Shown here one piece after another: positions 1 through 9,393 of a stretch of DNA of 64,000 nt (positions are counted from its first letter, which is position 1; each line of letters opens with the position of its first letter). A program made the translations under genes and the position numbers. The notes under the pieces are model-generated. The model was not told the DNA's origin. It ran no database searches and saw only the letters and a program-made list of their open reading frames with translations. The stretch covers positions 2,128,501 through 2,192,500 of the forward strand of contig NZ_CP030239.1 in assembly GCF_003285265.1 (NCBI RefSeq). The letters run 5' to 3'. This stretch comes from Paracoccus mutanolyticus (lineage in GTDB: Bacteria > Pseudomonadota > Alphaproteobacteria > Rhodobacterales > Rhodobacteraceae).

Positions 1-417
1 TGCGCCGGCCACCAGCCCGATGATCGCCGGGGCATGTTCGGCCAAGCTGTCGTCGCGCCGGTGCAGTTCCAGGATCTGACGCGGCGGCGGCGGGCCCGAG
101 GCGCCCGCCCGTAGCCTGCGGCCCAGCCGGTCGCGCAGCGCGGCCTCGGCCGTGCGCAGGCGCTGGGTTTCCTGCAACCGATAGGCCGCGTGATAAAGCA
201 GCGCAGCAATGGCCAGCGCCATCAGCGACCCCATCGCCAGATTCGGGGGCCGCAGGAACAGGCCGACGATATCGACCCCGGGCAGGGGGCCGCCCGAAAG
301 CGGATCAAGGGAAGCGGACCCCCGTGGCGGCGAGCGGGGGATCATCGCATAGGCCAGCAGGCTGGCCACGAATGCCAGCGTCGCTACAATCAGAAGATGG
401 CCGCCAGCTCGTCTCAT
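1..417 (-). CDS. Hypothetical membrane protein, C-terminus cut by window edge
   Basis: A minus-strand reading frame starts at an ATG at 417 and stays open for 139 codons to the window edge, so it is partial. The visible part has a positively charged start and a first hydrophobic segment at about residues 7-27. A proline-rich periplasmic-type stretch and a second hydrophobic segment (about 56-76) follow. The rest is a charged, probably helical region rich in Arg, Glu and Gln. It lies downstream of serS on the same strand, 72 bp after the serS stop. I do not recognise the family and no catalytic motif is visible in this part. Confidence 0.6.
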   Translation of the reverse strand, partial: MRRAGGHLLIVATLAFVASLLAYAMIPRSPPRGSASLDPLSGGPLPGVDIVGLFLRPPNLAMGSLMALAIAALLYHAAYRLQETQRLRTAEAALRDRLGRRLRAGASGPPPPRQILELHRRDDSLAEHAPAIIGLVAGA

Positions 418-489
418 GCCATCGGAACGCCCGGCAGCCACGCCGGTTTCGCCCCATCGCGGAGCGGCTGACGATTAATCTGCCGGGCC

Positions 490-1780
<1,291 letters not shown>

Positions 1781-1842
1781 GACGGTTCCTCATCAGGTTC
1801 ACGCGGCCCCAGATAGCGCAAGCCCAGGCAGGGCGAAAGCCT

Positions 1843-2202
1843 TCAGGCTCGCGCCCGCTCCAGCATGGCCCGCAGGACCGGAAAGAACCGCTCGGCGCCC
1901 GGATAGCCCTCGAACCGCGTCACCTCCAGCCCGTCCCGCAGCAGGATGAAGCTGGGCGTCAGCCAGGGCTTGCGATCCAGCGCCAGCCCGTCGGGATAGG
2001 GCCCGTCCACATCGACCATCATCAGCGGGGCGGCCCGGCCCTCGGGGTGACGGGCATAGACCGGCCCGATATCGCGGTCCCAGGCGGCGCAATGGACGCA
2101 GCCCCGGCGCCGCACCATCATCAGCCGCAGCCCGTCCCCGGCCCGCGCCGGTCCCGCCAGCCCCGCCGCGATGGCGGCCAACAGGGTTCGTCGTGTCAGC
2201 AT
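1843..2202 (-). CDS. Periplasmic thioredoxin-fold protein (SoxW-like)
   Basis: A 119-residue protein. Residues 1-21 form a signal peptide with an Arg pair ([14 protein letters not shown]), ending near ARA. A CVHC redox motif follows at residues 35-38, and later [10 protein letters not shown] resembles the cis-Pro region of thioredoxin folds. It is short for TlpA/SoxW proteins but has the elements expected of a small periplasmic thiol-disulfide oxidoreductase. It lies 62 bp upstream of serS on the same strand. The substrate cannot be told from sequence. The start is chosen because the signal peptide begins there. Confidence 0.7.
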   Translation of the reverse strand: MLTRRTLLAAIAAGLAGPARAGDGLRLMMVRRRGCVHCAAWDRDIGPVYARHPEGRAAPLMMVDVDGPYPDGLALDRKPWLTPSFILLRDGLEVTRFEGYPGAERFFPVLRAMLERARA

Positions 2203-2370
2203 CGGCCCTCCGTCGCGGCGGACCCTAGCGTTCGCCCAAGGCTGCGGCAAGCGCGTCATGCGCGGTTCTTTCGTGGACAAAGATCCACGGGGGTTGACGG
2301 TCGGCGCGCCATCGGTCCAAGACCGACCGGCGACGGGGCAGTCGGCCCCTGCGGTCACGGGCGGGAACGC
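2203..2370. other. Divergent intergenic region with nested inverted repeats
   Basis: This region lies between the minus-strand thioredoxin-fold gene and plus-strand meaB. It holds a 6-bp stem (CGTGGA with TCCACG, around 2273-2291). After it comes a longer inverted repeat, CGGTCGG with CCGACCG, enclosing CGGTCCAAGACCG. It is a plausible place for divergent promoters, but I see no convincing -35/-10 pair. Confidence 0.3.
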
Positions 2371-3407
2371 ATGGATGATCTGACCACGGCCCTGGTCCAG
2401 GGCGACCGGCGCGCCCTGTCGCGCGCCATCACGCTGATCGAAAGCACGCGCGCCGACCACCGGGCCCGGGCGCTTGCGCTGCTGTCGGACCTGCCCGGCC
2501 GCCAGGCGCTGCGCATCGGGCTGTCGGGTACGCCGGGGGTGGGCAAGTCCACCTTCATCGAGGCGTTCGGCAAGATGCTGACCGGGCAGGGGCTTCGCGT
2601 CGCGGTCCTGGCGGTCGACCCCAGCTCGGTCCGCTCGGGCGGCTCCATCCTGGGCGACAAGACCCGGATGGAGACGCTGGCGCGCGACCCCATGGCCTTC
2701 ATCCGCCCCTCGCCCTCGCGCGCGGAACTGGGCGGCGTCGGCCGCCGCACGCGCGAGACGGTGCGCCTGTGCGAGGCGGCGGGCTTCGACGTGGTGCTGA
2801 TCGAGACCGTGGGCGTCGGGCAGTCCGAGACCCTGGTGGCCGAGATGTCGGACCTGTTCATCCTGTTGCTGGCCCCGGCCGGCGGCGACGAATTGCAGGG
2901 CGTCAAGCGCGGCATCATGGAGATCGCCGACATCATCCTGGTCAACAAGGCCGACGGCGCGCTTCACGACACCGCGCTGCGCACCGTGGCCGATTACGCC
3001 GGCGCGCTGCGGCTGATGCGCAAGCGGCCCTACGACCCCGAGGGGTTTCCCCAGGCGCTGCCCGTCTCGGCCCAGACGGGGCTGGGGCTGGACACGGCCT
3101 GGGCGCGGATGACCGCTCTGGCCGACTGGCGGCGCGACCACGGCCATTTCGCTGCGCGGCGGGCCGAACAGGCGCGGCACTGGTCCTGGCGGACGTGCGC
3201 GCGGGCCTGCTGGCGCGGCTGGAACAGCCCGAGGTCCGCGACCGGCTGCGGCGCGCGGGCGACGCCGTCGCGCGGGGCGAAAGCGACCCCAATGCGGCGG
3301 CGGCGGATGTGCTGGACTGGCTGCGGACCTTCGATGCCTGCCCCGGCGCCGATCCCGCCGTGCGGGACGGGGCAGGGGCGGCAAGGAATCGGGGCGAAAA
3401 GGCTTGA
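2371..3407 (+). CDS. meaB: Methylmalonyl-CoA mutase-associated GTPase MeaB (frameshifted as sequenced)
   Basis: A G3E-family GTPase (MeaB/ArgK) that protects and loads adenosylcobalamin into methylmalonyl- or ethylmalonyl-CoA mutase. Walker [13 protein letters not shown] is at residues 50-61. DPSS, LGDKTRM, the switch-like ETVGVGQSE and the specificity motif VNKAD follow in the expected order. The frame changes by one base near 3175-3185 (after EQARHW). Reading resumes as [16 protein letters not shown] to the stop at 3407, and the 1037-nt span equals a normal gene minus one base. It fits the ethylmalonyl-CoA pathway genes at 50.8-53.4 kb, but no mutase gene is in the window. Confidence 0.88.
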
Positions 3408-3432
3408 CCTTGGGCCTGGCTGCGTTTATTCC
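3404..3432 (+). promoter_or_regulatory. Sigma-70-type promoter of rpmB
   Basis: TTGACC (3404-3409) and TATTCC (3427-3432) are separated by exactly 17 bp. They lie about 85 bp upstream of the rpmB start, and the -35 overlaps the meaB stop codon. This is one of the best matches to a housekeeping promoter in the window and suits a constitutive ribosomal protein gene. Confidence 0.6.
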
Positions 3433-3516
3433 CCCGCAGACAGAATTCCGGGCGCTGCCACGCGGCGCCCTTTCATATTGCGGGCGACCGCTCAAACGAA
3501 TCGAAGGAACAAGATC

Positions 3517-3792
3517 ATGTCGCGCGTTTGCGAACTGACCGGCAAGGGCCCGATGAGCGGCAACAACGTGTCCCACGCCAACAACAAGACCCGCCGCCGG
3601 TTTCTGCCCAACCTGAACGAGGTCTCGCTGATCTCAGACAAGCTGGGCCGCACCTACCAGCTGCGCATCTCGGCCGCTGCCCTGCGCTCGGTGGACCACC
3701 GCGGGGGCCTCGACGCCTTCCTGGCGAAAGCCCGCGACGAGGAGCTGTCGGACCGCGCCCTGAAGATCAAGCGCGAGCTGGCCAAGGCCTGA
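3517..3792 (+). CDS. rpmB: 50S ribosomal protein L28
   Basis: A 91-residue ribosomal protein of the large subunit. It has the canonical start [29 protein letters not shown] in slightly interrupted form, and later [14 protein letters not shown]. The family places this small basic protein at the L1-stalk side of the 50S subunit. AAGGAACAAGATC precedes the ATG. It is monocistronic, with a promoter at 3404-3432 and a hairpin terminator at 3845-3870. Confidence 0.97.
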   Translation: MSRVCELTGKGPMSGNNVSHANNKTRRRFLPNLNEVSLISDKLGRTYQLRISAAALRSVDHRGGLDAFLAKARDEELSDRALKIKRELAKA

Positions 3793-3844
3793 TCCGCGCC
3801 GGATCGCCGGGCCGACCGATTCGCGGTCCCGGGGGATTCCTGCA

Positions 3845-3870
3845 AAGCCCTGCCATTCGGCGGGGCTTTT
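3845..3870 (+). terminator. Rho-independent terminator after rpmB
   Basis: AAGCCCTGCC-ATTC-GGCGGGGCTTTT forms a strong stem ending in a short T run, 53 bp after the rpmB stop. It also lies just past the end of the convergent esterase gene and could stop both transcripts. Confidence 0.65.
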
Positions 3871-3886
3871 GGCATTTCGGGCGGTG

Positions 3887-4546
3887 TCAGCCGCCCGCCG
3901 CCTGCCGCTTGCGCTGGACCTGGGCCAGCAGCGCCTCGACCTGGGGCCCCAGGGCTTCGACCACCAGCCGCACGCCGTCGGCCGAGGCGTGGACGCCGTC
4001 CCCTTGCATCATGCGCGGCAGTTCGGACTGTGGCAGCGAGAAAAGCGGCATATAAAGATTGTCATAGACCAGCGTGCCATGCCTTTGCGCCAGCCTTGGC
4101 CACAGCTCGGCCCAGGCGCGGCGCCGGGCCTCGTCCCGGTCGGGCTTGGCGATGCCCACCAGCAGCACGGGCCGACCCCCCTGTGTGGCCGCCGTCAGGA
4201 TGGCGTCCAGGTTGTCCTCGGCCCCGGCCACGCCCAGGTCATAGAGCAGGTCGTTGCCCCCCAGTTCCACCATCACCGCGTCGGGGTCGTGGCGCGCCAG
4301 CGACCGTTCGATGCGGGCGCGGCCGCCCGCCGTGGTGTCGCCCGACAGGCCCCCGTTCAGCACCACCACGTCATGGCCGCGCGCGTCCAGCCAGGCCTGC
4401 AGGCGCGGCACCAGTCCGTCGGCCTGTTTCAGCCCGTAGCCTGCGGTCAGGCTGTCGCCAAAGGCCAAAAGTCGGATCTGTTCGGCCTGGGCGGCAAGGG
4501 GGGCTGCGGTCATGGCAAGAAGCAGGGCAAGGGCACGGAACGGCAT
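3887..4546 (-). CDS. tesA: Arylesterase / acyl-CoA thioesterase I-like GDSL hydrolase
   Basis: An SGNH/GDSL hydrolase of 219 residues with a signal peptide (about 1-21, LAMTAAPLAAQA). Block I is GDSLTAGYGL with the nucleophile Ser32. Block III is GGNDLL and block V is DGVH, carrying the catalytic Asp and His near the C-terminus. The family (TesA/EstA) cleaves aryl esters, acyl-CoA and lysophospholipids in the periplasm. The ATG at 4546 is preferred over an upstream TTG at 4564 because it begins the signal peptide directly. It converges on rpmB. Confidence 0.88.
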   Translation of the reverse strand: MPFRALALLLAMTAAPLAAQAEQIRLLAFGDSLTAGYGLKQADGLVPRLQAWLDARGHDVVVLNGGLSGDTTAGGRARIERSLARHDPDAVMVELGGNDLLYDLGVAGAEDNLDAILTAATQGGRPVLLVGIAKPDRDEARRRAWAELWPRLAQRHGTLVYDNLYMPLFSLPQSELPRMMQGDGVHASADGVRLVVEALGPQVEALLAQVQRKRQAAGG

Positions 4547-4789
4547 GGAGGATAACCTTGGCAATCGTCAGGACAAGCGACACGGGTGTCGCGCCGGCAT
4601 CCTAGCAGTGTGCCCGGCGCCGGGGACATGGACGCTGCGTCACAAGGCTTTGGACGGCGCTGCTGCCCGTATTCTGGACAGCGGGGCGTGGCAGGATTGC
4701 CGCCCTGTGCCCCCGTCACGGCGCTTTGAGTTGATTGCCCGCGACCAAGGCGTTACCGGCTGGGATGACATGCCCGAAGCCAGGACAAG
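4547..4789. other. Divergent intergenic region, nothing recognised
   Basis: 243 bp between the divergent esterase and L,D-transpeptidase genes. I see no RNA gene, no repeat shared with the rest of the window and no convincing promoter. A TTGATT near 4731 is the only -35-like string. Confidence 0.4.
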
Positions 4790-5371
4790 ATGATGAACCG
4801 CCGCCAGATGCTGATGCTTTCCGCCTCGCTCGCCGTTGCGCCTTCGCTGCTGCTGGCGCAACAGCAGGCCACCCCCGTCGCCGCCCAGGCCGAGACCCGG
4901 CGCGACCCCTATGCCCCGACCGAGGTGGCGATCCGCCCCGATTTCGAGGTGGGCAGCATCGTCGTCGTGTCCAAGGATTTCTTCCTTTATCACGTCGTGG
5001 CCCCCGGCCGGGCGATTCGCTACGGCGTCGCCGTGGGCAAGGACGAACTGGTCTGGAAGGGCCGCGCCACCGTGGGCCGCAAGACCGAATGGCCCAGCTG
5101 GAGGCCCACCCCCGCGATGATCAAGCGCAAGCCCCAGCAATACGGCAAATGGGCCGACGGGATGCCGGGCGGCCCGACGAACCCCCTGGGTGCGCGGGCG
5201 CTTTATCTTTACGACGCCAAGGGCAACGACACCTCGATCCGCATCCACGGCACGACCGAGCCGAACTCGATCGGGCGCGCGGTGTCGAACGGCTGCCTGC
5301 GCATGCGCAACGAGGCGGTGATGGACCTGTACGAACAGGTCCCGGTCGGCACCCCCGTCTACGTCTACTGA
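4790..5371 (+). CDS. L,D-transpeptidase (YkuD domain), periplasmic
   Basis: A 193-residue protein with an N-terminal signal peptide (about 1-22, SASLAVAPSLLLA) and a YkuD catalytic domain. The conserved His lies in IRIHGTTEP (His153) and the nucleophile Cys in SNGCLRM (Cys169), followed by VPVGTPVYVY. Such enzymes make 3-3 peptidoglycan cross-links or attach lipoproteins to the cell wall. NPLGARALYLY is the usual strand before the active site. Its stop codon abuts the start of mnmH, so the two are probably co-transcribed. Confidence 0.9.
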   Translation: MMNRRQMLMLSASLAVAPSLLLAQQQATPVAAQAETRRDPYAPTEVAIRPDFEVGSIVVVSKDFFLYHVVAPGRAIRYGVAVGKDELVWKGRATVGRKTEWPSWRPTPAMIKRKPQQYGKWADGMPGGPTNPLGARALYLYDAKGNDTSIRIHGTTEPNSIGRAVSNGCLRMRNEAVMDLYEQVPVGTPVYVY

Positions 5372-6466
5372 TTGGACATCCGGCTGACATCGCTGTCGGA
5401 TCCGGCGCTGGCCGGGTTCGACACCATCATCGACGGCCGCTCTCCCTCGGAATATGCCGAGGATCACCTGCCGGGCGCTGTCAGCCTGCCGGTGCTGTCG
5501 GACGACGAACGGGCCCGGGTCGGCACGATCTACAAGCAGGTTTCCCCCTTTGACGCGCGCAAGCTGGGCGGCGCGCTGGTCGCGGCCAATGTGGCGCGCC
5601 ACATCGCAGGGCCGCTCTCGGGTCACGGCGGCGGCTGGCGGCCGCTGATCTATTGCTGGCGCGGCGGGCAGCGGTCCGGCGCCTTCGCCACCATCCTGGG
5701 CCAGATCGGCTGGCGTGTCGGCCGGATCGAAGGCGGCTACAAGGCCTGGCGCGCGCTGGTGGTCGCGCGCGTCACGGCGCCGGTCCGCTCGCCCGTGGTG
5801 GTGCTGGACGGCAATACCGGCAGCGCCAAGACCGAGATCCTGCACCGCCTTGCCGCCCGCGGCCATCAGGTCATCGACCTGGAGGGGCTGGCGAACCATC
5901 GCGGCAGCCTGTTCGGCGCCATGCCCGGCGGGCAGCCCGGCCAGAAGCTGTTCGAGGGCCGGCTGGCCATGGCGCTCGAGGCGCTGGACCCTGCGCGCCC
6001 CGTGCTGGTCGAGGCCGAAAGTTCGCGCATCGGCGACCTGAACCTGCCGCGCGGCATCTGGCAGGCCATCATCGCCGCCCCGCGCATCCGGCTTGCCGTC
6101 GCGGTCGAGGCTCGCGCCGCCTATACCGCGCAAAGCTATGCCGAGGCCGCCGCCGACCCCGAGCGCGTGGCCGGCATCGTGAACAGCCTGCGCCCGGTCC
6201 ACCCCGCCGAGCGGATCGAGGGCTGGCTGCGTCTGGTCGATGCCCGCGACTGGGCGGGGCTTTCCGCCGCGCTGATGCGCGACCATTACGATCCGCGCTA
6301 TGACCGGCACCGTGCCCGCCACGACGACGGCCGCGGCCGGGTGGTGGCGCTTGAGGGTCTGGACGATCTGGACGCGGCGGCGGATCGGGTCGAGGCGGCC
6401 CTGGCCGGGCTCGACTGGCAGCCCGGCGCCGGCGGCGCGGCCGGTGCCTCCGGCGGGGATATTTAG
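5372..6466 (+). CDS. mnmH: tRNA 2-selenouridine synthase
   Basis: MnmH/SelU of 364 residues. It replaces sulfur by selenium, through a geranylated intermediate, at the wobble 2-thiouridine of tRNA-Lys, -Glu and -Gln. The N-terminal rhodanese domain carries the catalytic Cys95 in YCWRGGQRSG. A P-loop domain follows with DGNTGSAKT (about 146-154). DLEGLANHRGSLFG and VEAESSRIGDLNLP are characteristic. The best start is a TTG immediately after the upstream stop (TGATTG); no ATG fits the family N-terminus. The gene ends inside a copy of the dispersed GGTATTT element. Confidence 0.9.
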   Translation: MDIRLTSLSDPALAGFDTIIDGRSPSEYAEDHLPGAVSLPVLSDDERARVGTIYKQVSPFDARKLGGALVAANVARHIAGPLSGHGGGWRPLIYCWRGGQRSGAFATILGQIGWRVGRIEGGYKAWRALVVARVTAPVRSPVVVLDGNTGSAKTEILHRLAARGHQVIDLEGLANHRGSLFGAMPGGQPGQKLFEGRLAMALEALDPARPVLVEAESSRIGDLNLPRGIWQAIIAAPRIRLAVAVEARAAYTAQSYAEAAADPERVAGIVNSLRPVHPAERIEGWLRLVDARDWAGLSAALMRDHYDPRYDRHRARHDDGRGRVVALEGLDDLDAAADRVEAALAGLDWQPGAGGAAGASGGDI

Positions 6467-6475
6467 ACACGAAAG
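6446..6475 (+). repeat. Dispersed GGGTATTTGG intergenic element, copy 1 (diverged)
   Basis: GCCTCCGGCGGGGATATTT, then an A-rich tail ending in GAAAG. It overlaps the last codons and stop of mnmH and resembles the copies at 9345, 24662, 31303 and 58198. Confidence 0.5.
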
Positions 6476-6486
6476 AAGCGCGGGGA

Positions 6487-7290
6487 TCAGGCGCTGTCGC
6501 GCAGAAAGCGCCGCAGCACCCGTTCCAGCTTGGCCGCGCCCAGGGGGGCCATGGCCTTGGTGTGGTCGTGGCTGATCGCTTCGTCCGACAGTCCCGCCCC
6601 CATGTTCGTGATGACCGAGATCGCCGCGCAGCGCAGACCCAGGAAGCGGGCCAGGATCACCTCGGGGACCGTGGACATGCCGACCGCATCGGCGCCCAAC
6701 ACCCGGGCGGCCCGGATCTCGGCCGGGGTTTCGAAGCTGGGGCCCGAAAACCAGCAATAAACCCCTTCGGGCAGGTCCAGCCCCTCGGCGCCGGCCGCCG
6801 CCATCAGCGCGTGGCGCAGGCCAGGGTCGTGGGCGTCGGTCATCGGGACGAAGCGGGCCTCGCTGGGCTCGCCGATCAGGGGGTTGGTGCCGGCGAAGGC
6901 GATGTGGTCGGACAGCAGCATCAGCGATCCGGGCGGCAGGTCGGGCCGCAGGCTGCCGGCCGCGTTCGTCAGGATCAGGCGCGGGCATCCCAGCGCCTTC
7001 AGGACCTCGAGCGCCGGGCGCATCGCATCGGCGCGGCCCGTTTCGTAGTAATGCGCCCGCCCGCCCAGGACGGCGACGCGACGGCCCTCCAGCCGGCCGA
7101 TGGCCAGCCGCGGCACATGGCCCGAGACGCCGGCCTGCGGAAAGCCCGGCAGGTCGGCATAGGGGATCGCCACGCCTTCGACCGCCGCCGACAGGTGCCC
7201 CAGGCCCGACCCCAGGATCAGCCCGAATTCCGGCGCCTCCGCGCCCGCGCGGTCGCGGATCAGGCGGACAAGCTCAGCGTTCCTTGACAT
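6487..7290 (-). CDS. punA: Purine-nucleoside phosphorylase
   Basis: A trimeric type purine nucleoside phosphorylase (267 residues) that cleaves inosine and guanosine to base plus ribose-1-phosphate. Family signatures seen are LILGSGLGHL (phosphate site), GRAHYYE, LTNAAGSL, FSGPSFETPAEIR and VGMSTVPEVILA, plus SVITNMGAG near the C-terminus. The ATG at 7290 has AGGAGAGCCCT upstream. It overlaps the upstream permease gene by 17 bp. As the last gene of the nucleoside ABC operon it would use the imported nucleoside directly. Confidence 0.92.
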   Translation of the reverse strand: MSRNAELVRLIRDRAGAEAPEFGLILGSGLGHLSAAVEGVAIPYADLPGFPQAGVSGHVPRLAIGRLEGRRVAVLGGRAHYYETGRADAMRPALEVLKALGCPRLILTNAAGSLRPDLPPGSLMLLSDHIAFAGTNPLIGEPSEARFVPMTDAHDPGLRHALMAAAGAEGLDLPEGVYCWFSGPSFETPAEIRAARVLGADAVGMSTVPEVILARFLGLRCAAISVITNMGAGLSDEAISHDHTKAMAPLGAAKLERVLRRFLRDSA

Positions 7291-8238
7291 AGGGCTCTCC
7301 TCCGGCGCGGGGCGGGATGGCGCGGCCGACAAAGCCTGCCAGGATGATGACGGTCAGGATATAGGGCAGCGCAGTCATGAACATCGACGGGATGGTGACG
7401 ATCCCCAGGTCCAGGTTCGGATAGCGGTTCGCCACCGCCTCCATCAGCCCGAACAGGAAGGTGGCGCCAAGCGCGCCCCAGGGCCGCCACTTGGCAAAGA
7501 TCAGCGCCGCCAGCGCGATGAAGCCGCGCCCGGCCGTCATCTCCTTGACGAAGCCGGCCGAGATGGCGGTGGCCAGATAGGCGCCCGCGATGCCGCAGAG
7601 CACGCCGCAGATCATCACGGCGCCGTAGCGCAGCCGCGTGACCGACACGCCGGCGGTGTCGACCGAGGCCGGGTTTTCGCCGACCGCCCGCAGGCGCAGG
7701 CCAAAGCGCGTGCGGTAAAGCACCCACCAGGTCAGCGCACGATCGCAAGCCCCAGATAGACCAGGACCGAATGGCCCGAGATGAGGTCGGCGTAGATGCG
7801 CCCGACCACCGGTACCGGCCGCAGCGCCTCGGCGAAGGGCAGGGTAATCTCCGTGAACCGCGCGGTGCCGTCAAGCGACGGGGTGCGCCCACCAAGCGCA
7901 AAGATCCTTTGCCCCAGCAGCACCGTCAACCCCGAGGCCAGGAAGTTGATCGCCACGCCCGAGATCAGCTGATTGCCCCGGAAGGTGATCGAGGCGAGCC
8001 CGTGGATCAGCGACAGCACCAGCGACCCTGCGATGCCCGCCGCCAGCCCTGCCCAGGCGCTGCCCGTCGCATAGGCGACCGAGCCCGAGGCAAAGGCCGC
8101 CATCAGCATCTTGCCCTCCAGCCCGATGTCGAACACGCCCGCCCGTTCGGAATAAAGCCCCGCCAGGCAGGCCAGCAGCAGGGGCACCATCAGCCGCACG
8201 GCGCTGTCGAGGATCTGGATGACCGTCGGGAAATCCAT
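7274..8238 (-). CDS. Nucleoside ABC transporter permease 2 (frameshifted as sequenced)
   Basis: A second inner-membrane permease of the BMP-type nucleoside importer (NupQ/YufQ-like), with about eight hydrophobic segments. The start MDFPTVIQILDSAVRL and ACLAGLYSERAGVFDIGLEG are typical. Later RTRFGLRLRAVGENPASVDTAG is the cytoplasmic loop that contacts the ATPase. The frame breaks near 7738, where a single missing G would join LGLAIV to ALTWWVLYRTRFG. The start codon overlaps the stop of permease 1 (TGATG), and its 3' end overlaps punA. Confidence 0.85.
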
Positions 8239-9329
8239 CACGCCCCTCCGCGCCTGCGGGCGAACAGCCGTTCCAGCGGCATTCGCACCATGTTGTCCAA
8301 GGCCCCGGTGAACAGGATCACCAGCGCCTGGATGACCACGATCAACTCGCGCGGGATGGTGGTCCACAGCGCCAGCTCGCCCCCGCCCTGGTACAGGAAC
8401 CCGAACAGCAGCGCCGCCAGGGCCACGCCCAGGGGGTGGTTGCGCCCCATCAGGGCCACCGCGATGCCGATGAAGCCCGCGCCCTCGACCGCGTTCAGCA
8501 CCAGCCGCTCGGCCTCGCCCATGACGGTGTTGACGGCCATCAGCCCGGCCAGCGCGCCCGAGATCACCATGGCCATGACCGTGATCCGCAGCGGAGAGAT
8601 GCCGGCGTAAAGCGCTGCGGGCTCGGACCGGCCGAAGGCCCGGATCTCATAGCCCAGCCGCGTGCGCCAGATCAGCAGCCAGACCAGGACGCAGGCGGCC
8701 AGCGCGATGAAGAAGGTGACGTTCGCCGGCGTGTTCTTGCCCCAGGTCACGCCCAGAGCCAGCGCCATGTCCGACAGCTTCGGCAGATGCACGGCCGCCG
8801 GAAAGCTGGCCGAGGCGGGGTCCATGCTGCCCACCGGGCGCAGCACATTGACCAGCACATAGTTCAGCACCGCCGCCGCGATGAAGTTGAACATGATCGT
8901 GGTGATGACGACATGGCTGCCGCGCCGGGCCTGCAGCCAGGCGGGGATCAGCGCCCAAAGCGCGCCGAACCCCGCCGCCCCGACCATCGCGGCGGGCAGG
9001 GCCAGGGCCCAATGCGGCCAGGGCAGGGCCAGGACCACCAGCGTGACGCCCAAGCCTCCCATCGCCGCCTGGCCCTCGCCGCCGATGTTGAACAGGCCGG
9101 CGTGGTAGGCGACCGAGACGGCAAGCCCCGTGAAGATGAAGTTCGTCGCGTAATACAGGGTAAAGCCCCAGCCATAGCTGGACCCCAGCGCGCCTTCGAC
9201 CATGACCTTCAGCGCCTCGGTCGGGCTTTCGCCGATCGCCAGGATCACCAGTGCCGAGATCGCGAAGGCCAGCGCCAGCGAGATCAGCGGCGTCAGGATC
9301 ACGTCGGCCCATCGCGGCATCCGCTCCAT
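8238..9329 (-). CDS. Nucleoside ABC transporter permease 1
   Basis: An intact 363-residue integral membrane permease (NupP/YufP-like) of the branched-chain/ribose transporter superfamily. It has many hydrophobic helices, HAGLFNIGGEGQAAMGG in the conserved second quarter, and RLGYEIRAFGRSEPAALYAGI as the coupling loop. It pairs with permease 2, with which it shares a TGATG stop-start overlap. A dispersed repeat lies just upstream, between it and the ATPase gene. Confidence 0.92.
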   Translation of the reverse strand: MERMPRWADVILTPLISLALAFAISALVILAIGESPTEALKVMVEGALGSSYGWGFTLYYATNFIFTGLAVSVAYHAGLFNIGGEGQAAMGGLGVTLVVLALPWPHWALALPAAMVGAAGFGALWALIPAWLQARRGSHVVITTIMFNFIAAAVLNYVLVNVLRPVGSMDPASASFPAAVHLPKLSDMALALGVTWGKNTPANVTFFIALAACVLVWLLIWRTRLGYEIRAFGRSEPAALYAGISPLRITVMAMVISGALAGLMAVNTVMGEAERLVLNAVEGAGFIGIAVALMGRNHPLGVALAALLFGFLYQGGGELALWTTIPRELIVVIQALVILFTGALDNMVRMPLERLFARRRGGA

Positions 9330-9344
9330 CAGCGCGCCTCCACC

Positions 9345-9380
9345 GGCTTTCGCCGTTTTCCAAATACCCCCGCCGGAGGC
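9345..9380 (-). repeat. Dispersed GGGTATTTGG intergenic element, copy 2
   Basis: Read on the minus strand: GCCTCCGGCGGGGGTATTTG, then GAAAACGGCGAAAGCC. It fills the gap between the ATPase gene and permease 1 inside the nucleoside operon. It is the longest and cleanest of the five copies seen. Confidence 0.65.
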
Positions 9381-9393
9381 GTGCGACCGCGCA

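Noticed and set aside
1843..3576. Long minus-strand frame of 577 codons across meaB and rpmB
   Set aside because: Its product is Arg/Pro/Gly-rich and low in complexity, as expected of an antisense shadow in high-GC DNA. Only its last ~120 codons (thioredoxin-fold protein) are real.
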